64,000 nucleotides of DNA, from NCBI GenBank assembly GCA_964544605.1, contig CAZJBX010000004.1, positions 34,053 to 98,052 on the forward strand. Reading direction: 5' to 3'. The DNA comes from JAMIFN01 sp964544605 (lineage in GTDB: Bacteria; Pseudomonadota; Gammaproteobacteria; Burkholderiales; Burkholderiaceae_C). The translations under genes and the position numbers were made by a program. Positions 38,621-50,300 of this stretch are shown here, piece by piece. The notes beneath the pieces were generated by a model, which had not been told where the DNA came from, made no database searches, and was given only the letters and a program-made list of their open reading frames with translations. Every line of letters starts with the position of its first letter. The first letter of the stretch is position 1.

Positions 38621-39796
38621 TTACAGCGCCTGCGCCAGAATTTTGCGCTTGTCGGTTTGCTCCCAAGTAAATTCAGGCTCCTCGCGGCCAAAGTGGCCGT
38701 AGGCGGCGGTTTTGATGTAGATGGGGCGCTGCAAGTCCAGCATTTTGATGATGCCTAGCGGCGTGAGGTCAAAGTTGTCGTTCACCAGCTCGGCAATTTT
38801 TTCCTCAGCAATGCGGGCCGTGCCGTAGGTGTTGATGGTGATGTTCATGGGCTTGGCCACGCCAATGGCGTAAGCGAGCTGAACTTGACACACATCGGCC
38901 AAGCCTGCGGCGACGATGTTTTTCGCCACATAGCGGGCGGCGTAGGCGGCAGAACGATCGACCTTGGTGGGGTCTTTGCCGCTGAATGCGCCGCCGCCGT
39001 GGGGGCAGGAGCCACCGTAGGTATCGACAATGATTTTGCGCCCCGTCAGGCCGCAATCGCCCTGCGGGCCGCCAATGACGAAGCGGCCCGTTGGGTTGAC
39101 CAAAAAGTCGGTGTCTTGCAGCCATTCGGTAGGCAGCACAGGCTTGATGATTTCCTCAATGATGGCCTCCCTGAAGCTGGGCTTCATGGTTTTCTCATTC
39201 AGGCTTTGATCGGGGCTGTGCTGGGTGGAGAGCACCACGGTAGCAATGCTGTGGGGCTTGCCATCGACATAGCGCATGGTGATTTGGGCCTTGGCATCGG
39301 GGCGTAAAAAGGGCAGGCGGCCATCTTTGCGCATTTCAGCCTGGCGCTGCATCAGGCGGTGGGCGTAGTAAATGGGCGCAGGCATGAGGCCGTCGGTTTC
39401 ATTGCAGGCGTAGCCAAACATCAAGCCTTGGTCGCCAGCGCCTGTGGCCTTTTCGTTGTCGCTGGCGGCATCCACGCCTTGGGCAATGTCATTGCTCTGT
39501 TTGTCGTAGCACACCATCACGGCGCAGCCTTTGTAGTCGATGCCGTAATCGCTGTTGTCGTAGCCGATGCGCTGGATGGTGTCGCGCGCCACTTGGATGT
39601 AATCCACATTGGCATTGGCGCTGATTTCACCGGCCAGCACCACCAAGCCAGTGTTGGTGAGGGTTTCTGCGGCCACGCGGGCCTGCGGGTCTTGCGCCAG
39701 CAGCGCATCCAAAACTGCGTCTGAGATTTGGTCTGCGACCTTATCGGGGTGGCCTTCTGAGACGGACTCAGAGGTGAACAAATAATCTTTCGCCAT
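38621..39796 (-). CDS. metK: S-adenosylmethionine synthetase
   Basis: A 391-residue enzyme that makes SAM from methionine and ATP. It starts MAKDYLFTSESVSEGHPDKVADQISD and contains GAGDQGLMFGYA and GGGAFSGKDPTKVDRS. ATG 39796 has AAGGAG 10 bases upstream; nine further codons in frame are not family-like. The 5' region holds a terminator-like hairpin. Confidence 0.97.
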   Translation of the reverse strand: MAKDYLFTSESVSEGHPDKVADQISDAVLDALLAQDPQARVAAETLTNTGLVVLAGEISANANVDYIQVARDTIQRIGYDNSDYGIDYKGCAVMVCYDKQSNDIAQGVDAASDNEKATGAGDQGLMFGYACNETDGLMPAPIYYAHRLMQRQAEMRKDGRLPFLRPDAKAQITMRYVDGKPHSIATVVLSTQHSPDQSLNEKTMKPSFREAIIEEIIKPVLPTEWLQDTDFLVNPTGRFVIGGPQGDCGLTGRKIIVDTYGGSCPHGGGAFSGKDPTKVDRSAAYAARYVAKNIVAAGLADVCQVQLAYAIGVAKPMNITINTYGTARIAEEKIAELVNDNFDLTPLGIIKMLDLQRPIYIKTAAYGHFGREEPEFTWEQTDKRKILAQAL

Positions 39797-39997
39797 AGGG
39801 CAAAGCTCCTTGTATTGATGCAAAAAACAAAAAAACGGCTGACCTGCGTTGCCAGGTAAGCCGTGTTGTGTCTTGTTGCCAAGGGCTTAGGGGCGAACGC
39901 TTTAGCAGTATTGCGAAGGGGCCGTTTGCCCTTCTTCCGCCCTGCAAGTAGTTCTGTAACTCGGCGGCTCTCCATCAGATGGAAAGCCGATATTATA
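39797..39997 (-). promoter_or_regulatory. structured metK leader with a terminator-like hairpin
   Basis: Minus-strand TATAAT at 39992-39997 would start a leader of roughly 190 bases. It contains a GAAGGGC/GCCCCTTC hairpin in the middle and, just before metK, arms at 39853-39864 and 39835-39846 (one mismatch) followed by T7. Such a terminator between promoter and gene suggests attenuation or a riboswitch. I do not recognise a known SAM riboswitch class. No good -35 box is visible. Confidence 0.5.
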
Positions 39998-40003
39998 GAA
40001 GCC

Positions 40004-40825
40004 ATGTTGTTTTCTATTGCCCGTCTCCTATCCCTATGCCCTTTGTGGCTTTTGCACGGCTTGGGCTGGCTTGGCGGCTGGCTCGCTTGGCTGCTGAGCG
40101 CGCGCTACCGCCGTCGCTTTGCCGAGCACGCAAGGCAGGCGGGTTATGGCTGGGCGCAAGTGCGCGGCGCAGTGGGGGCGGCAGGGCAGTTGGCGCTTGA
40201 ATTGCCGCGCCTGTGGCTGGGCCGCCCTGTGGCGGCTGAGTTTTTGGGCACAGCGCACATTGACGCAGCCCATGCCGCAGGCCGTGGCGTGATTTTCCTC
40301 ACCCCGCATTTGGGCTGTTTTGAAGTCACGCCGCAAGCCTATGCCGCCCACTACGGCGCTGCGGGCAAAAACATCACCGTGCTCTACCGCCCGCCACGCA
40401 AGGCGGCGCTGCAAGCCCTGCTGGACGCAGGCCGCCAGCGCCCTGGCATGGCCGCCGCGCCCGCCAGCTTGGGTGGCGTCAAGCAAATGCTCAAAGCCCT
40501 CAAGCGCGGCGAGGCCGTGGGTTTGCTGCCCGACCAAGTGCCGCCAGAAGGCATGGGTGTGTGGGCCGATTTCTTTGGTCGCCCAGCCTACACCATGAGT
40601 TTGGCCGCAAAACTGGCCCAGCAAACAGGGGCCACGGTGCTGCTGGCCGTGGGCGAGCGCCGCCGCTGGGGGCGGGGCTACCGTGTGTGGGTGGAGCCTG
40701 CGCCAGCGGCTTTGCCCGACGATGCCGAGGCCGCAGCCGCCACCATCAACGGCTGGATGGAGGCGCTGATACGGCGCTACCCGCAGCAGTATTTGTGGGC
40801 TTATGCCCGCTATAAAAACCCCTAA
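40004..40825 (+). CDS. LpxL/HtrB-type lysophospholipid/lipid A acyltransferase
   Basis: A 273-residue membrane-bound acyltransferase. An N-terminal hydrophobic helix is followed by the catalytic HX4(D/E) motif as TPHLGCFE, the substrate region VLYRPPRKAALQ, and LLPDQVPPEGMGVWADFFGRPAYT, as in LpxL proteins. It adds a secondary acyl chain to lipid A or a related acceptor. It is divergent from metK. Confidence 0.88.
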   Translation: MLFSIARLLSLCPLWLLHGLGWLGGWLAWLLSARYRRRFAEHARQAGYGWAQVRGAVGAAGQLALELPRLWLGRPVAAEFLGTAHIDAAHAAGRGVIFLTPHLGCFEVTPQAYAAHYGAAGKNITVLYRPPRKAALQALLDAGRQRPGMAAAPASLGGVKQMLKALKRGEAVGLLPDQVPPEGMGVWADFFGRPAYTMSLAAKLAQQTGATVLLAVGERRRWGRGYRVWVEPAPAALPDDAEAAAATINGWMEALIRRYPQQYLWAYARYKNP

Positions 40826-40981
40826 GCCCAGCCAGCGCCTTGCAAAGGGGCGCAGCGGCTTAAAATCCAAGGTTTTGCGCCTTGGCTTTGCGCCCTCGCG
40901 CAGCGCTTTGAATCATTTGAAACTGCCAGACCCGCCCGCCGCACGGCCACGGGGCTGGCCCTGTTGGACTGCACACCCGCT

Positions 40982-43864
<2,883 letters not shown>

Positions 43865-43873
43865 GCCGTGGCC

Positions 43874-44437
43874 ATGTCTCCTGCCTCAGCCCAGCCCAAA
43901 GCCAAAGCCGACCCCACGGCGGGCAATGGCCAGCCCGCCAGCTTGGCTGCCCGCATGGGCTCTTGGGTGTATGAGGGCATCTTGCTCTTTGGCATTTTGT
44001 GGTTCGCCACCTACGCCTTTGATGCCCTGACGCAATCGACCCACGCCCTCATGCTGCGTGGCCTGCGCATGGGCTTTGTCTTTCTCGTCGCGGGTGCTTA
44101 CTTTGTCTACTTCGGGCACAAAGGCCAAACCCTGCCCATGAAGACTTGGAAGATTCGCCTGCGCAGCAGCAAGGGCCAGCCCGCCAGCCTGGGCCGCTGC
44201 GCCTTGCGCTACACCCTCTCTTGGGCTTGGTTCTTGCCGCCGCTGGCGCTGCTGGCCAGCTTCCCGCAGGGCAGCCCCGGCTGGCTGGCTGCGGCTATTT
44301 TGCTGCCTGTGCTGTGGCTGGTGTTTTACATGGCCCTGAGCCTGCTGCTGCCGCAGCGCCAATTTCTGCACGATGTCCTTGCTGGCACGCGGCTGGAGCG
44401 TTATATGCCGCCCCAGCCCCACCGTGGCTTGGTCTAA
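43874..44437 (+). CDS. RDD family inner-membrane protein
   Basis: A 187-residue protein with about four hydrophobic segments. The first (GILLFGILWFATYAF) is preceded by RMGSWVYEG, a degenerate RDD start; KTWKIRLRSSKG and RQFLHDVLAGTRL are typical later motifs. Function of RDD proteins is unclear; transport of small ions is proposed. A GTG 6 bases upstream (43868) is an alternative start. Confidence 0.75.
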   Translation: MSPASAQPKAKADPTAGNGQPASLAARMGSWVYEGILLFGILWFATYAFDALTQSTHALMLRGLRMGFVFLVAGAYFVYFGHKGQTLPMKTWKIRLRSSKGQPASLGRCALRYTLSWAWFLPPLALLASFPQGSPGWLAAAILLPVLWLVFYMALSLLLPQRQFLHDVLAGTRLERYMPPQPHRGLV

Positions 44438-44461
44438 TGCTCTTCTTATAAGGACGGCCCC

Positions 44462-44803
44462 ATGACAGCCCCCCAACCCGCCTATTACGAACACCACATC
44501 TTCTTCTGCCTGAACCAGCGCGAAGGCGGCGAAGCCTGCTGTGCCAACCACGGCGCTGAAGCTGCTTTTAACCACTGCAAAGCCGCCGTCAAAGCCGCAG
44601 GCTTGGCGGGTGAGGGCCAAGTGCGCGTCAACCGCGCTGGCTGCCTCAACCGCTGCGCGGGCGCGCCCGTCGCCGTCGTTTACCCTGAAGGCATTTGGTA
44701 CACCTTTGTGGACCACGCCGACATCGACGAAATTGTGGAAAGCCACCTGAAAAACGGCCAACCCGTTGAGCGCCTCATGCTCGACCCCAGCGTGGGCCGC
44801 TAA
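44462..44803 (+). CDS. thioredoxin-like [2Fe-2S] ferredoxin
   Basis: A 113-residue protein with four cluster-ligand candidates: two near the N-terminus (FFCLNQREGGEACC) and CLNRC near residue 64. It starts YEHHIFFCLNQRE, like bacterial 2Fe-2S thioredoxin-fold ferredoxins. It carries electrons to an unknown partner. AAGGAC lies upstream of the ATG. The following hydrolase gene starts 23 bases later. Confidence 0.88.
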   Translation: MTAPQPAYYEHHIFFCLNQREGGEACCANHGAEAAFNHCKAAVKAAGLAGEGQVRVNRAGCLNRCAGAPVAVVYPEGIWYTFVDHADIDEIVESHLKNGQPVERLMLDPSVGR

Positions 44804-44826
44804 AGCCCAGAACGGAGCCCCCAGCC

Positions 44827-45480
44827 ATGCCCAACGATGCCACCACCCAAGCCCTGATTCGCGGCAGCAGCCAGCCCTTGCAGTTGCAAGGCTTGGTTGG
44901 CCCCATTGAAGCCCTGCGCGACGAACCCGAAGGCCCCGCCAAAGGCACGGCCATCATCTGCCACCCGCATTCCCTCTACGGCGGCAATATGGACCACAAA
45001 GTGGTGCAAACCCTGGCCAAAGCCTTTGTGGAAGAAGGCTGGTGCGCCATCCGCTTCAATATGCGCGGCGTGGGCCAAACCGAAGGCGCATATGACGAAG
45101 GCCGTGGCGAAGCCGATGACCTGCTGCAAATCATTGCACAAATCGCCCCCACTGGCCCCTTGGCCTTGGCGGGCTTCTCCTTTGGCACCCATGTCATTTG
45201 TGAGGCCGCCAGCCGCATCCAGCGCCCGCTGGCCCACACCGTATTTGTGGGCACGGCCACCTCGCGCTTTGCCATGCAGCCCATACCGCCCGCTTGGCAT
45301 GAGCGCGCCTTGCTCATTCATGGCAAAGATGACGATACCGTGCCCATTGACACCACCTTTGCCTGGTGTTTGCCACAAAATCTGCCCTTGCTGGTGGTGC
45401 CCAAAGGCGGCCACTTCTTCCACGGCCAGCAAAACCTGCTCAAGCAACTCGTCTTGCGCCACCTGCGCTCGGCGGCTTGA
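44827..45480 (+). CDS. alpha/beta-hydrolase family protein
   Basis: A 217-residue alpha/beta hydrolase. The sequence HPHSLYGGNMDHKVV gives the oxyanion loop, GFSFGTHV the nucleophile Ser, GKDDDTVP the acid and GGHFF the His. It belongs to a family of small hydrolases/dienelactone-type enzymes found next to the preceding ferredoxin in many betaproteobacteria. Substrate unknown. Confidence 0.85.
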   Translation: MPNDATTQALIRGSSQPLQLQGLVGPIEALRDEPEGPAKGTAIICHPHSLYGGNMDHKVVQTLAKAFVEEGWCAIRFNMRGVGQTEGAYDEGRGEADDLLQIIAQIAPTGPLALAGFSFGTHVICEAASRIQRPLAHTVFVGTATSRFAMQPIPPAWHERALLIHGKDDDTVPIDTTFAWCLPQNLPLLVVPKGGHFFHGQQNLLKQLVLRHLRSAA

Positions 45481-45525
45481 TGCCCCCGCACCTTGCTTCA
45501 CTGAACCCCCTTTACAGCCCGACCC

Positions 45526-46761
45526 ATGTCTTTGAAACCCCAACTCATCGCCCTCCTCAGCAGCTTCGCCTTTGTTGGCCTCGCCCCGCAACTGGCCCAT
45601 GCCCAGCAAAGCCCCGCCGTGCAAGTGCATTCCATCGTTGCCGATGGCCAGCCCACCGCCAGCTACCCCCTGCCCAAAGCGCCTGAAATCCAAGCCCGCG
45701 CCTACCTCCTCATCGATGTCACCGCAGGCAGCCAAATCTTGGCCAGCAAAAACCCCGAGCAAAGCGTCGAGCCCGCCTCCCTCACCAAACTCATGACGGC
45801 CTACATCGTCTTTGATGCCTTGAAAAACAAACGCATCAGCCTCCAGCAAAAATTCACCGTCAGCGAACGCGCCCGCAAAATGGAAGGCTCGCGCATGTTC
45901 GTTGAAGCAGGCTGGGAAGTCCCCGTTGAAGACCTGCTCAAAGGCCTCATCGTGCAATCGGGCAACGACGCCGCCACCGTGCTCGCCGAAGGCGTGGGCG
46001 GCAGCGTTGATTACTTTGTGCAACTGATGAACCACAAAGCCAAACAACTTGGCATGAAAAACACCAGCTACAAAAACCCTGAAGGACTCACTGCCGACGG
46101 CCACACCACCACCGCCTACGACCTCGCCATCCTCGCCCAGCGCCTGATGCAAGACTTCCCCGAATACACGGGCTACTACGCCATCAAATCCTACCGCTAC
46201 CCCGGCACCCCCATCAGCAACGACACCAACCGCAACACCCTGCTATTCCGTGACCCCACCGTCGATGGCCTCAAAACCGGCCACACCAACGCTGCGGGCT
46301 ACTGCCTTGTCGCCACCGCCAAACGCGAATACCGCTCGGTCGGCGCGCGCCGCCTCATCTCAGTCGTACTCGGCACCAACAGCGAAACCATTCGCGCCAA
46401 CGAAAGCCAAAAACTCCTCAACTGGGGCTACAGCGCCTTCCAACCCGTCAAACTCTTTGAAGGCGGCAAAGCCGTCACCGAAGTGGAAATCTGGAAAGGC
46501 AAACAAAACACCCTCAAACTCGGCCTACCGCGCGATGTCGTCATCGCCATCCCCGTCGGCACCGCAGGGCAAATCACCACCAACATCTCCCGCCCTGAAA
46601 CCCTCTTTGCCCCCGTCAAAGCGCAGCAAGCCGTCGCCACCCTGCAAATCAATATTGCAGGCCAAGCCTACCGCCGTATGCCCCTGCAAGCCCTTGAAAA
46701 TGTCGAGCAAGCGGGCTTTGTCGGCCGCAGTTGGGACAGCCTGCGCCTGTGGATTCGCTAA
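45526..46761 (+). CDS. dacC: D-alanyl-D-alanine carboxypeptidase (PBP5/6 type)
   Basis: A 411-residue secreted penicillin-binding protein. A signal peptide ends in LAHAQQ. SxxK is ASLTKLM, SxN is in VQSGND, and KTG is DGLKTGHT. The C-terminal PBP5_C domain follows (WKGKQNTLKLGLPRDV) and ends with an amphipathic helix for membrane binding. It trims pentapeptides in peptidoglycan. The symbol dacC is by family; dacA is equally possible. Confidence 0.92.
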   Translation: MSLKPQLIALLSSFAFVGLAPQLAHAQQSPAVQVHSIVADGQPTASYPLPKAPEIQARAYLLIDVTAGSQILASKNPEQSVEPASLTKLMTAYIVFDALKNKRISLQQKFTVSERARKMEGSRMFVEAGWEVPVEDLLKGLIVQSGNDAATVLAEGVGGSVDYFVQLMNHKAKQLGMKNTSYKNPEGLTADGHTTTAYDLAILAQRLMQDFPEYTGYYAIKSYRYPGTPISNDTNRNTLLFRDPTVDGLKTGHTNAAGYCLVATAKREYRSVGARRLISVVLGTNSETIRANESQKLLNWGYSAFQPVKLFEGGKAVTEVEIWKGKQNTLKLGLPRDVVIAIPVGTAGQITTNISRPETLFAPVKAQQAVATLQINIAGQAYRRMPLQALENVEQAGFVGRSWDSLRLWIR

Positions 46762-46819
46762 ACTGACCCCCAGCCAATAAGAAAAAACAGCCCAAGCCAG
46801 AAACGCCAAAAACTTGGGC

Positions 46820-46825
46820 TATAAT
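46820..46825 (+). promoter_or_regulatory. -10 box of tRNA-Pro
   Basis: A perfect TATAAT lies 10 bases before the tRNA. No convincing -35 is seen. Confidence 0.6.
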
Positions 46826-46835
46826 TTCGGCTTCT

Positions 46836-46912
46836 CGGCGTGTAGCGCAGCCTGGTAGCGCACTTGCATGGGGTGCAAGGGGTCGCGAGTTCGAATCCCG
46901 CCACGCCGACCA
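46836..46912 (+). tRNA. tRNA-Pro (anticodon GGG)
   Basis: A 77-base cloverleaf: acceptor CGGCGTG pairs with CACGCCG, D-arm GCGC/GCGC, anticodon stem CTTGC/GCAAG with loop ATGGGGT, giving anticodon GGG for CCC and CCT. T-arm with GTTCGAATC is present, and CCA is encoded. The accessory island starts right behind it. Confidence 0.96.
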
Positions 46913-46920
46913 AAAAACAC

Positions 46921-46955
46921 AAGGACTTAGCTTCGAAAGGGGCTAAGTCCTTTTT
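46921..46955 (+). terminator. intrinsic terminator of tRNA-Pro
   Basis: Arms AAGGACTTAGC and GCTAAGTCCTT with a 10-base loop, then a T-run. Confidence 0.85.
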
Positions 46956-47300
46956 CTTTGCCTGCGTCAAAAAAGCCCGTTGTATACCCCGTTGTATACC
47001 CCCTGCCATGAGGACAGCTGATTTTCTGACTGACCTGAGCCTCGCCAAGCCAGATTGTGGTAGTCGGTGCAGTGCTCACTGGCCTGAGAAGCTCGGTGCA
47101 GACAGGGCCAAAGCCGACGACTGTGTTTTGGGAAGTGGGAACTCTACAAACCCAGTAAGACGGCGATAAGCTTTTTGGCCAAGGCATGTGAATGCCGAGA
47201 GTTGCTTAAATTTGGCACAAACGCGACTTCAAAGGAAAGGACCTACCCTGACGCTGGTAGCATGATGGCTCAAAAGGCTGCCTACAAAGAAGAGGTCTTA
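46956..47300. other. tRNA-to-island junction without a clear gene
   Basis: About 345 bases with lower GC and no supported gene. It holds a 12-base tandem repeat at 46977-47002 and presumably the promoter of the following operon. No integrase is seen. Short frames in it (both strands) lack ribosome sites. Confidence 0.5.
46977..47002 (+). repeat. 12-base tandem repeat after tRNA-Pro
   Basis: Two overlapping copies of CCGTTGTATACCCC (46977-46990 and 46989-47002), period 12, each with a GTATAC palindrome. It could be a remnant of an integration or regulatory site. Confidence 0.6.
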
Positions 47301-50300
47301 GTGGCTAACATTTTCAATTTTCGTGACGAACTGATTAGAGAGTACAGCTCTTTCTCAAGGAGCTTTGCCCGAATCTCTGCCTCAGATCTCAGGGATGAGG
47401 TCGAGCGACAGTACGCTGGTGGGCGCTATTGGCCAGAGCCCCTTGTACAAATTAACCCAAACTATCAGCGCAAAGGGTCGGTACAACAGCTTGTCGCTGA
47501 GGGGGCGCTGCACAGCGCTTGTTCAGCACTCTTTCAAGTCGGTAAGGCAGAGGGAAGTGCTCAGCCGCTGCACCTCTATGCCCACCAGCTGCAGGCTTTG
47601 GCCAAAGGACAAGCTAAGAAAAGCTATGTCGTGACAACTGGCACTGGCTCTGGCAAATCTCTATCTTTCTTTATTCCAGTCATCGACCGGATACTCAAAG
47701 CCAAAGACCAAGAGCAAAGCCCTCGGACTCGTGCGATTGTCATTTACCCAATGAATGCCTTGGCCAATAGCCAACTCGAAGAGCTTGACAAGTTTTTATA
47801 CGGCTATCCGCCAGAGCAACAGCCATTCACCGTGGCGCGGTACACGGGGCAGGAATCAAAAGCCGAGCGCAATGCGATAGCAGATAACCCGCCCGATATT
47901 TTGCTCACCAACTTTATGATGTTGGAGTTGATCCTCACTCGTTTTGACGAAGTGGATCGGCGTGTCGTGGATCATTGTCAAGGTTTGGAATTCTTGATCC
48001 TTGACGAACTGCACACCTATCGAGGGCGCCAAGGGGCAGATGTTGCGCTATTGGTACGCCGATTACGAGAGCGCTTGCAAGCGACTGAACTTGTCTGTAT
48101 CGGGACCTCAGCGACCATGTCGAGCACGGGAAGCTTGGTCGATCGGAACAAAACCGTAGCTGAGGTCGCCAGCAAACTTTTCGGCACGAATATCAGTGAG
48201 CAAGATGTCATTGGTGAAACACTTGAACGGGTGACTGACCCATTGAAAGATGTTGCTGCGGTACAGGCTGAGCTGGTTCAAGCAGTGACCCGAACTCAAT
48301 TTACTTGGACAGACTTTGAGTCGTTTCGGGCTGATCCGCTTTCGATTTGGGTTGAACTGAACTTGGGTGTTGAACTGCCTGATAACGAGCCCCCCCGCCG
48401 TGCAAAGCCCATGACCATTCAGGCAGCCAGTGAAAAACTGGCTCAAGATGCTGGATGCGAAATCGACTTGGCGCGACGGGCGTTGCAGCAATTTTTAGTG
48501 GCAGCACATGAGGTAAGAACACCACAGGGTCGTCCACCCTTTGCGTTCAAGTTGCACCAGTTCATCAGCGGGCCAGGCAAGGTTCTCACCACACTTGAAG
48601 CCCAAGGCACTCGTCATGTCACTCTTGATGCCCAGCGCTTTGCTCCTGGTCGTCAGGAGGAAGGTGCTCAGCTTTACTCAGTGCACTTTTGCCGAGACTG
48701 CGGCCAAGAATACCATCCCGTTTGGCAATCAAAGCGAGCGCCCACAAGCTACAGCCCAAGAGAAATTGATGATATAGCGGCGGATGACAATGAAGAGGTT
48801 CATTACGGTTTTCTATGCCCTGCACATGAAAGCCTGCCCTTTCATGGCGACCTTGACGAACTGCCAGAGGCTTGGCTCGATCTCAGCCGTGCCGAACCGA
48901 AGGTCAAGCAAAGCTATAAGAAGGCGGTTCCCCATCGCGTTAGCGTTGATGCCCAAGGACACCAAGGCAGCGGTGAGCCATTTTGGTTCATCCCTGGCAA
49001 GTTCCGCTTTTGTCTATCTTGTGCTCAGCTTCATGAAGCGCACGGTAAAGACATCAACCGCTTGGCCAGCCTTTCAGGTGAGGGGCGATCTTCTGCTACC
49101 ACGATTTTGACGCTCTCTGCATTGCGCCAACTGTTCAGCGACACAGAACTCGCAAGCGGCCAATCAGACTCGCGCAAGCTGCTTGGGTTTACTGACAATC
49201 GCCAAGACGCTGCGCTACAGGCGGGTCACTTTAATGACTTCGTTTTTCTGCTCACTTTGCGGGCAGGTCTTATCGGTGCTTTGCAAAACAACAACGGAGA
49301 GTTGAGTGAAGAGCTGCTGGCCGACGCTGTATTCAATGCACTCGGCTTTGGCCGCGCAGATGAAGCCACGCTTGCTGAATACCTGCGAACGCCAAAACTC
49401 ATGGGGCTGGCACGACAAGAGGCGCAGCGCACGCTGCGCTACATCATTGGCTATCGCTTACTACGGGACCTGCGCCACGGCTGGCGGTTTAACAACCCCA
49501 ATCTGGATCAGCTGGGATTACTTGATATCCATTACCGAAGCCTTGATGAGTTTTGCAGTGAGGACGCTGTGTTTCAGGACAGCAGTCTCTTGATGAAGCT
49601 GGCGCCCTCACATCGCGCCGAGCTATGCCGACTGATATTCGATGCCATGCGCCGTGGGCTCTGCTTGGAAACGCGCTATCTTGACCCCGTTGAACAAGAT
49701 AAAGCCCGCACCAGTGCTTATGCCAACCTGAATGAGCGCTGGGCCTTTGCCCCAGATGAGCAGTTAGAGACGGCGAAATACCTGATTCTTGGTAAGCGAC
49801 CAGAGTACAAAGGCAGAGTCAGAGCAGACTTGGTTACGGGGGGATCTCGCTCCAAGCTACTGCGTGCAATTAAAGCGGCCCCCTTCTGGAAAGACACAGC
49901 CTTCGCTAGCCAAGTGGCAAGCTGGAAAGATCCTGACTGGGTCCAAGTGCTTGAGGCGGCGTTGCAAGCATCGGTGTTATACGGCTATGTTCAAAAACAC
50001 CCAATCAACTCCGAGGTGGTGGGTTGGCGTCTGAATGCTGCGGCAATGACCTGGTGCTTGCCAGACGCAGCGCAGCAAGAGGATCAGTCGCGCACCAACC
50101 AATTCTTCCGTAATCTCTACCTCAATATCACTGAACTCTTGCGTCAGCAAAGCCACCCGCTTTTCGACTTTGAGGCACAAGAACATACTGCACAGGTGGA
50201 TGCAGGGCGGCGCCAGTTGCTTGAGCAGCGTTTCCGCTACACCGACAAGGACCGCAAGGACTGGGCTGCAAATCCAGCACACGAAGCACCGCTCGAAAGA

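Noticed and set aside
46758..47048. Minus-strand open frame across tRNA-Pro
   Set aside because: Reads through the tRNA and its terminator, giving the well-known spurious product of tRNA antisense.
47175..47300. Upstream starts (TTG 47175, ATG 47262) for the long helicase
   Set aside because: No ribosome site and no family similarity; GTG 47301 has AAGAGG and starts at the conserved NIFNFRDEL.
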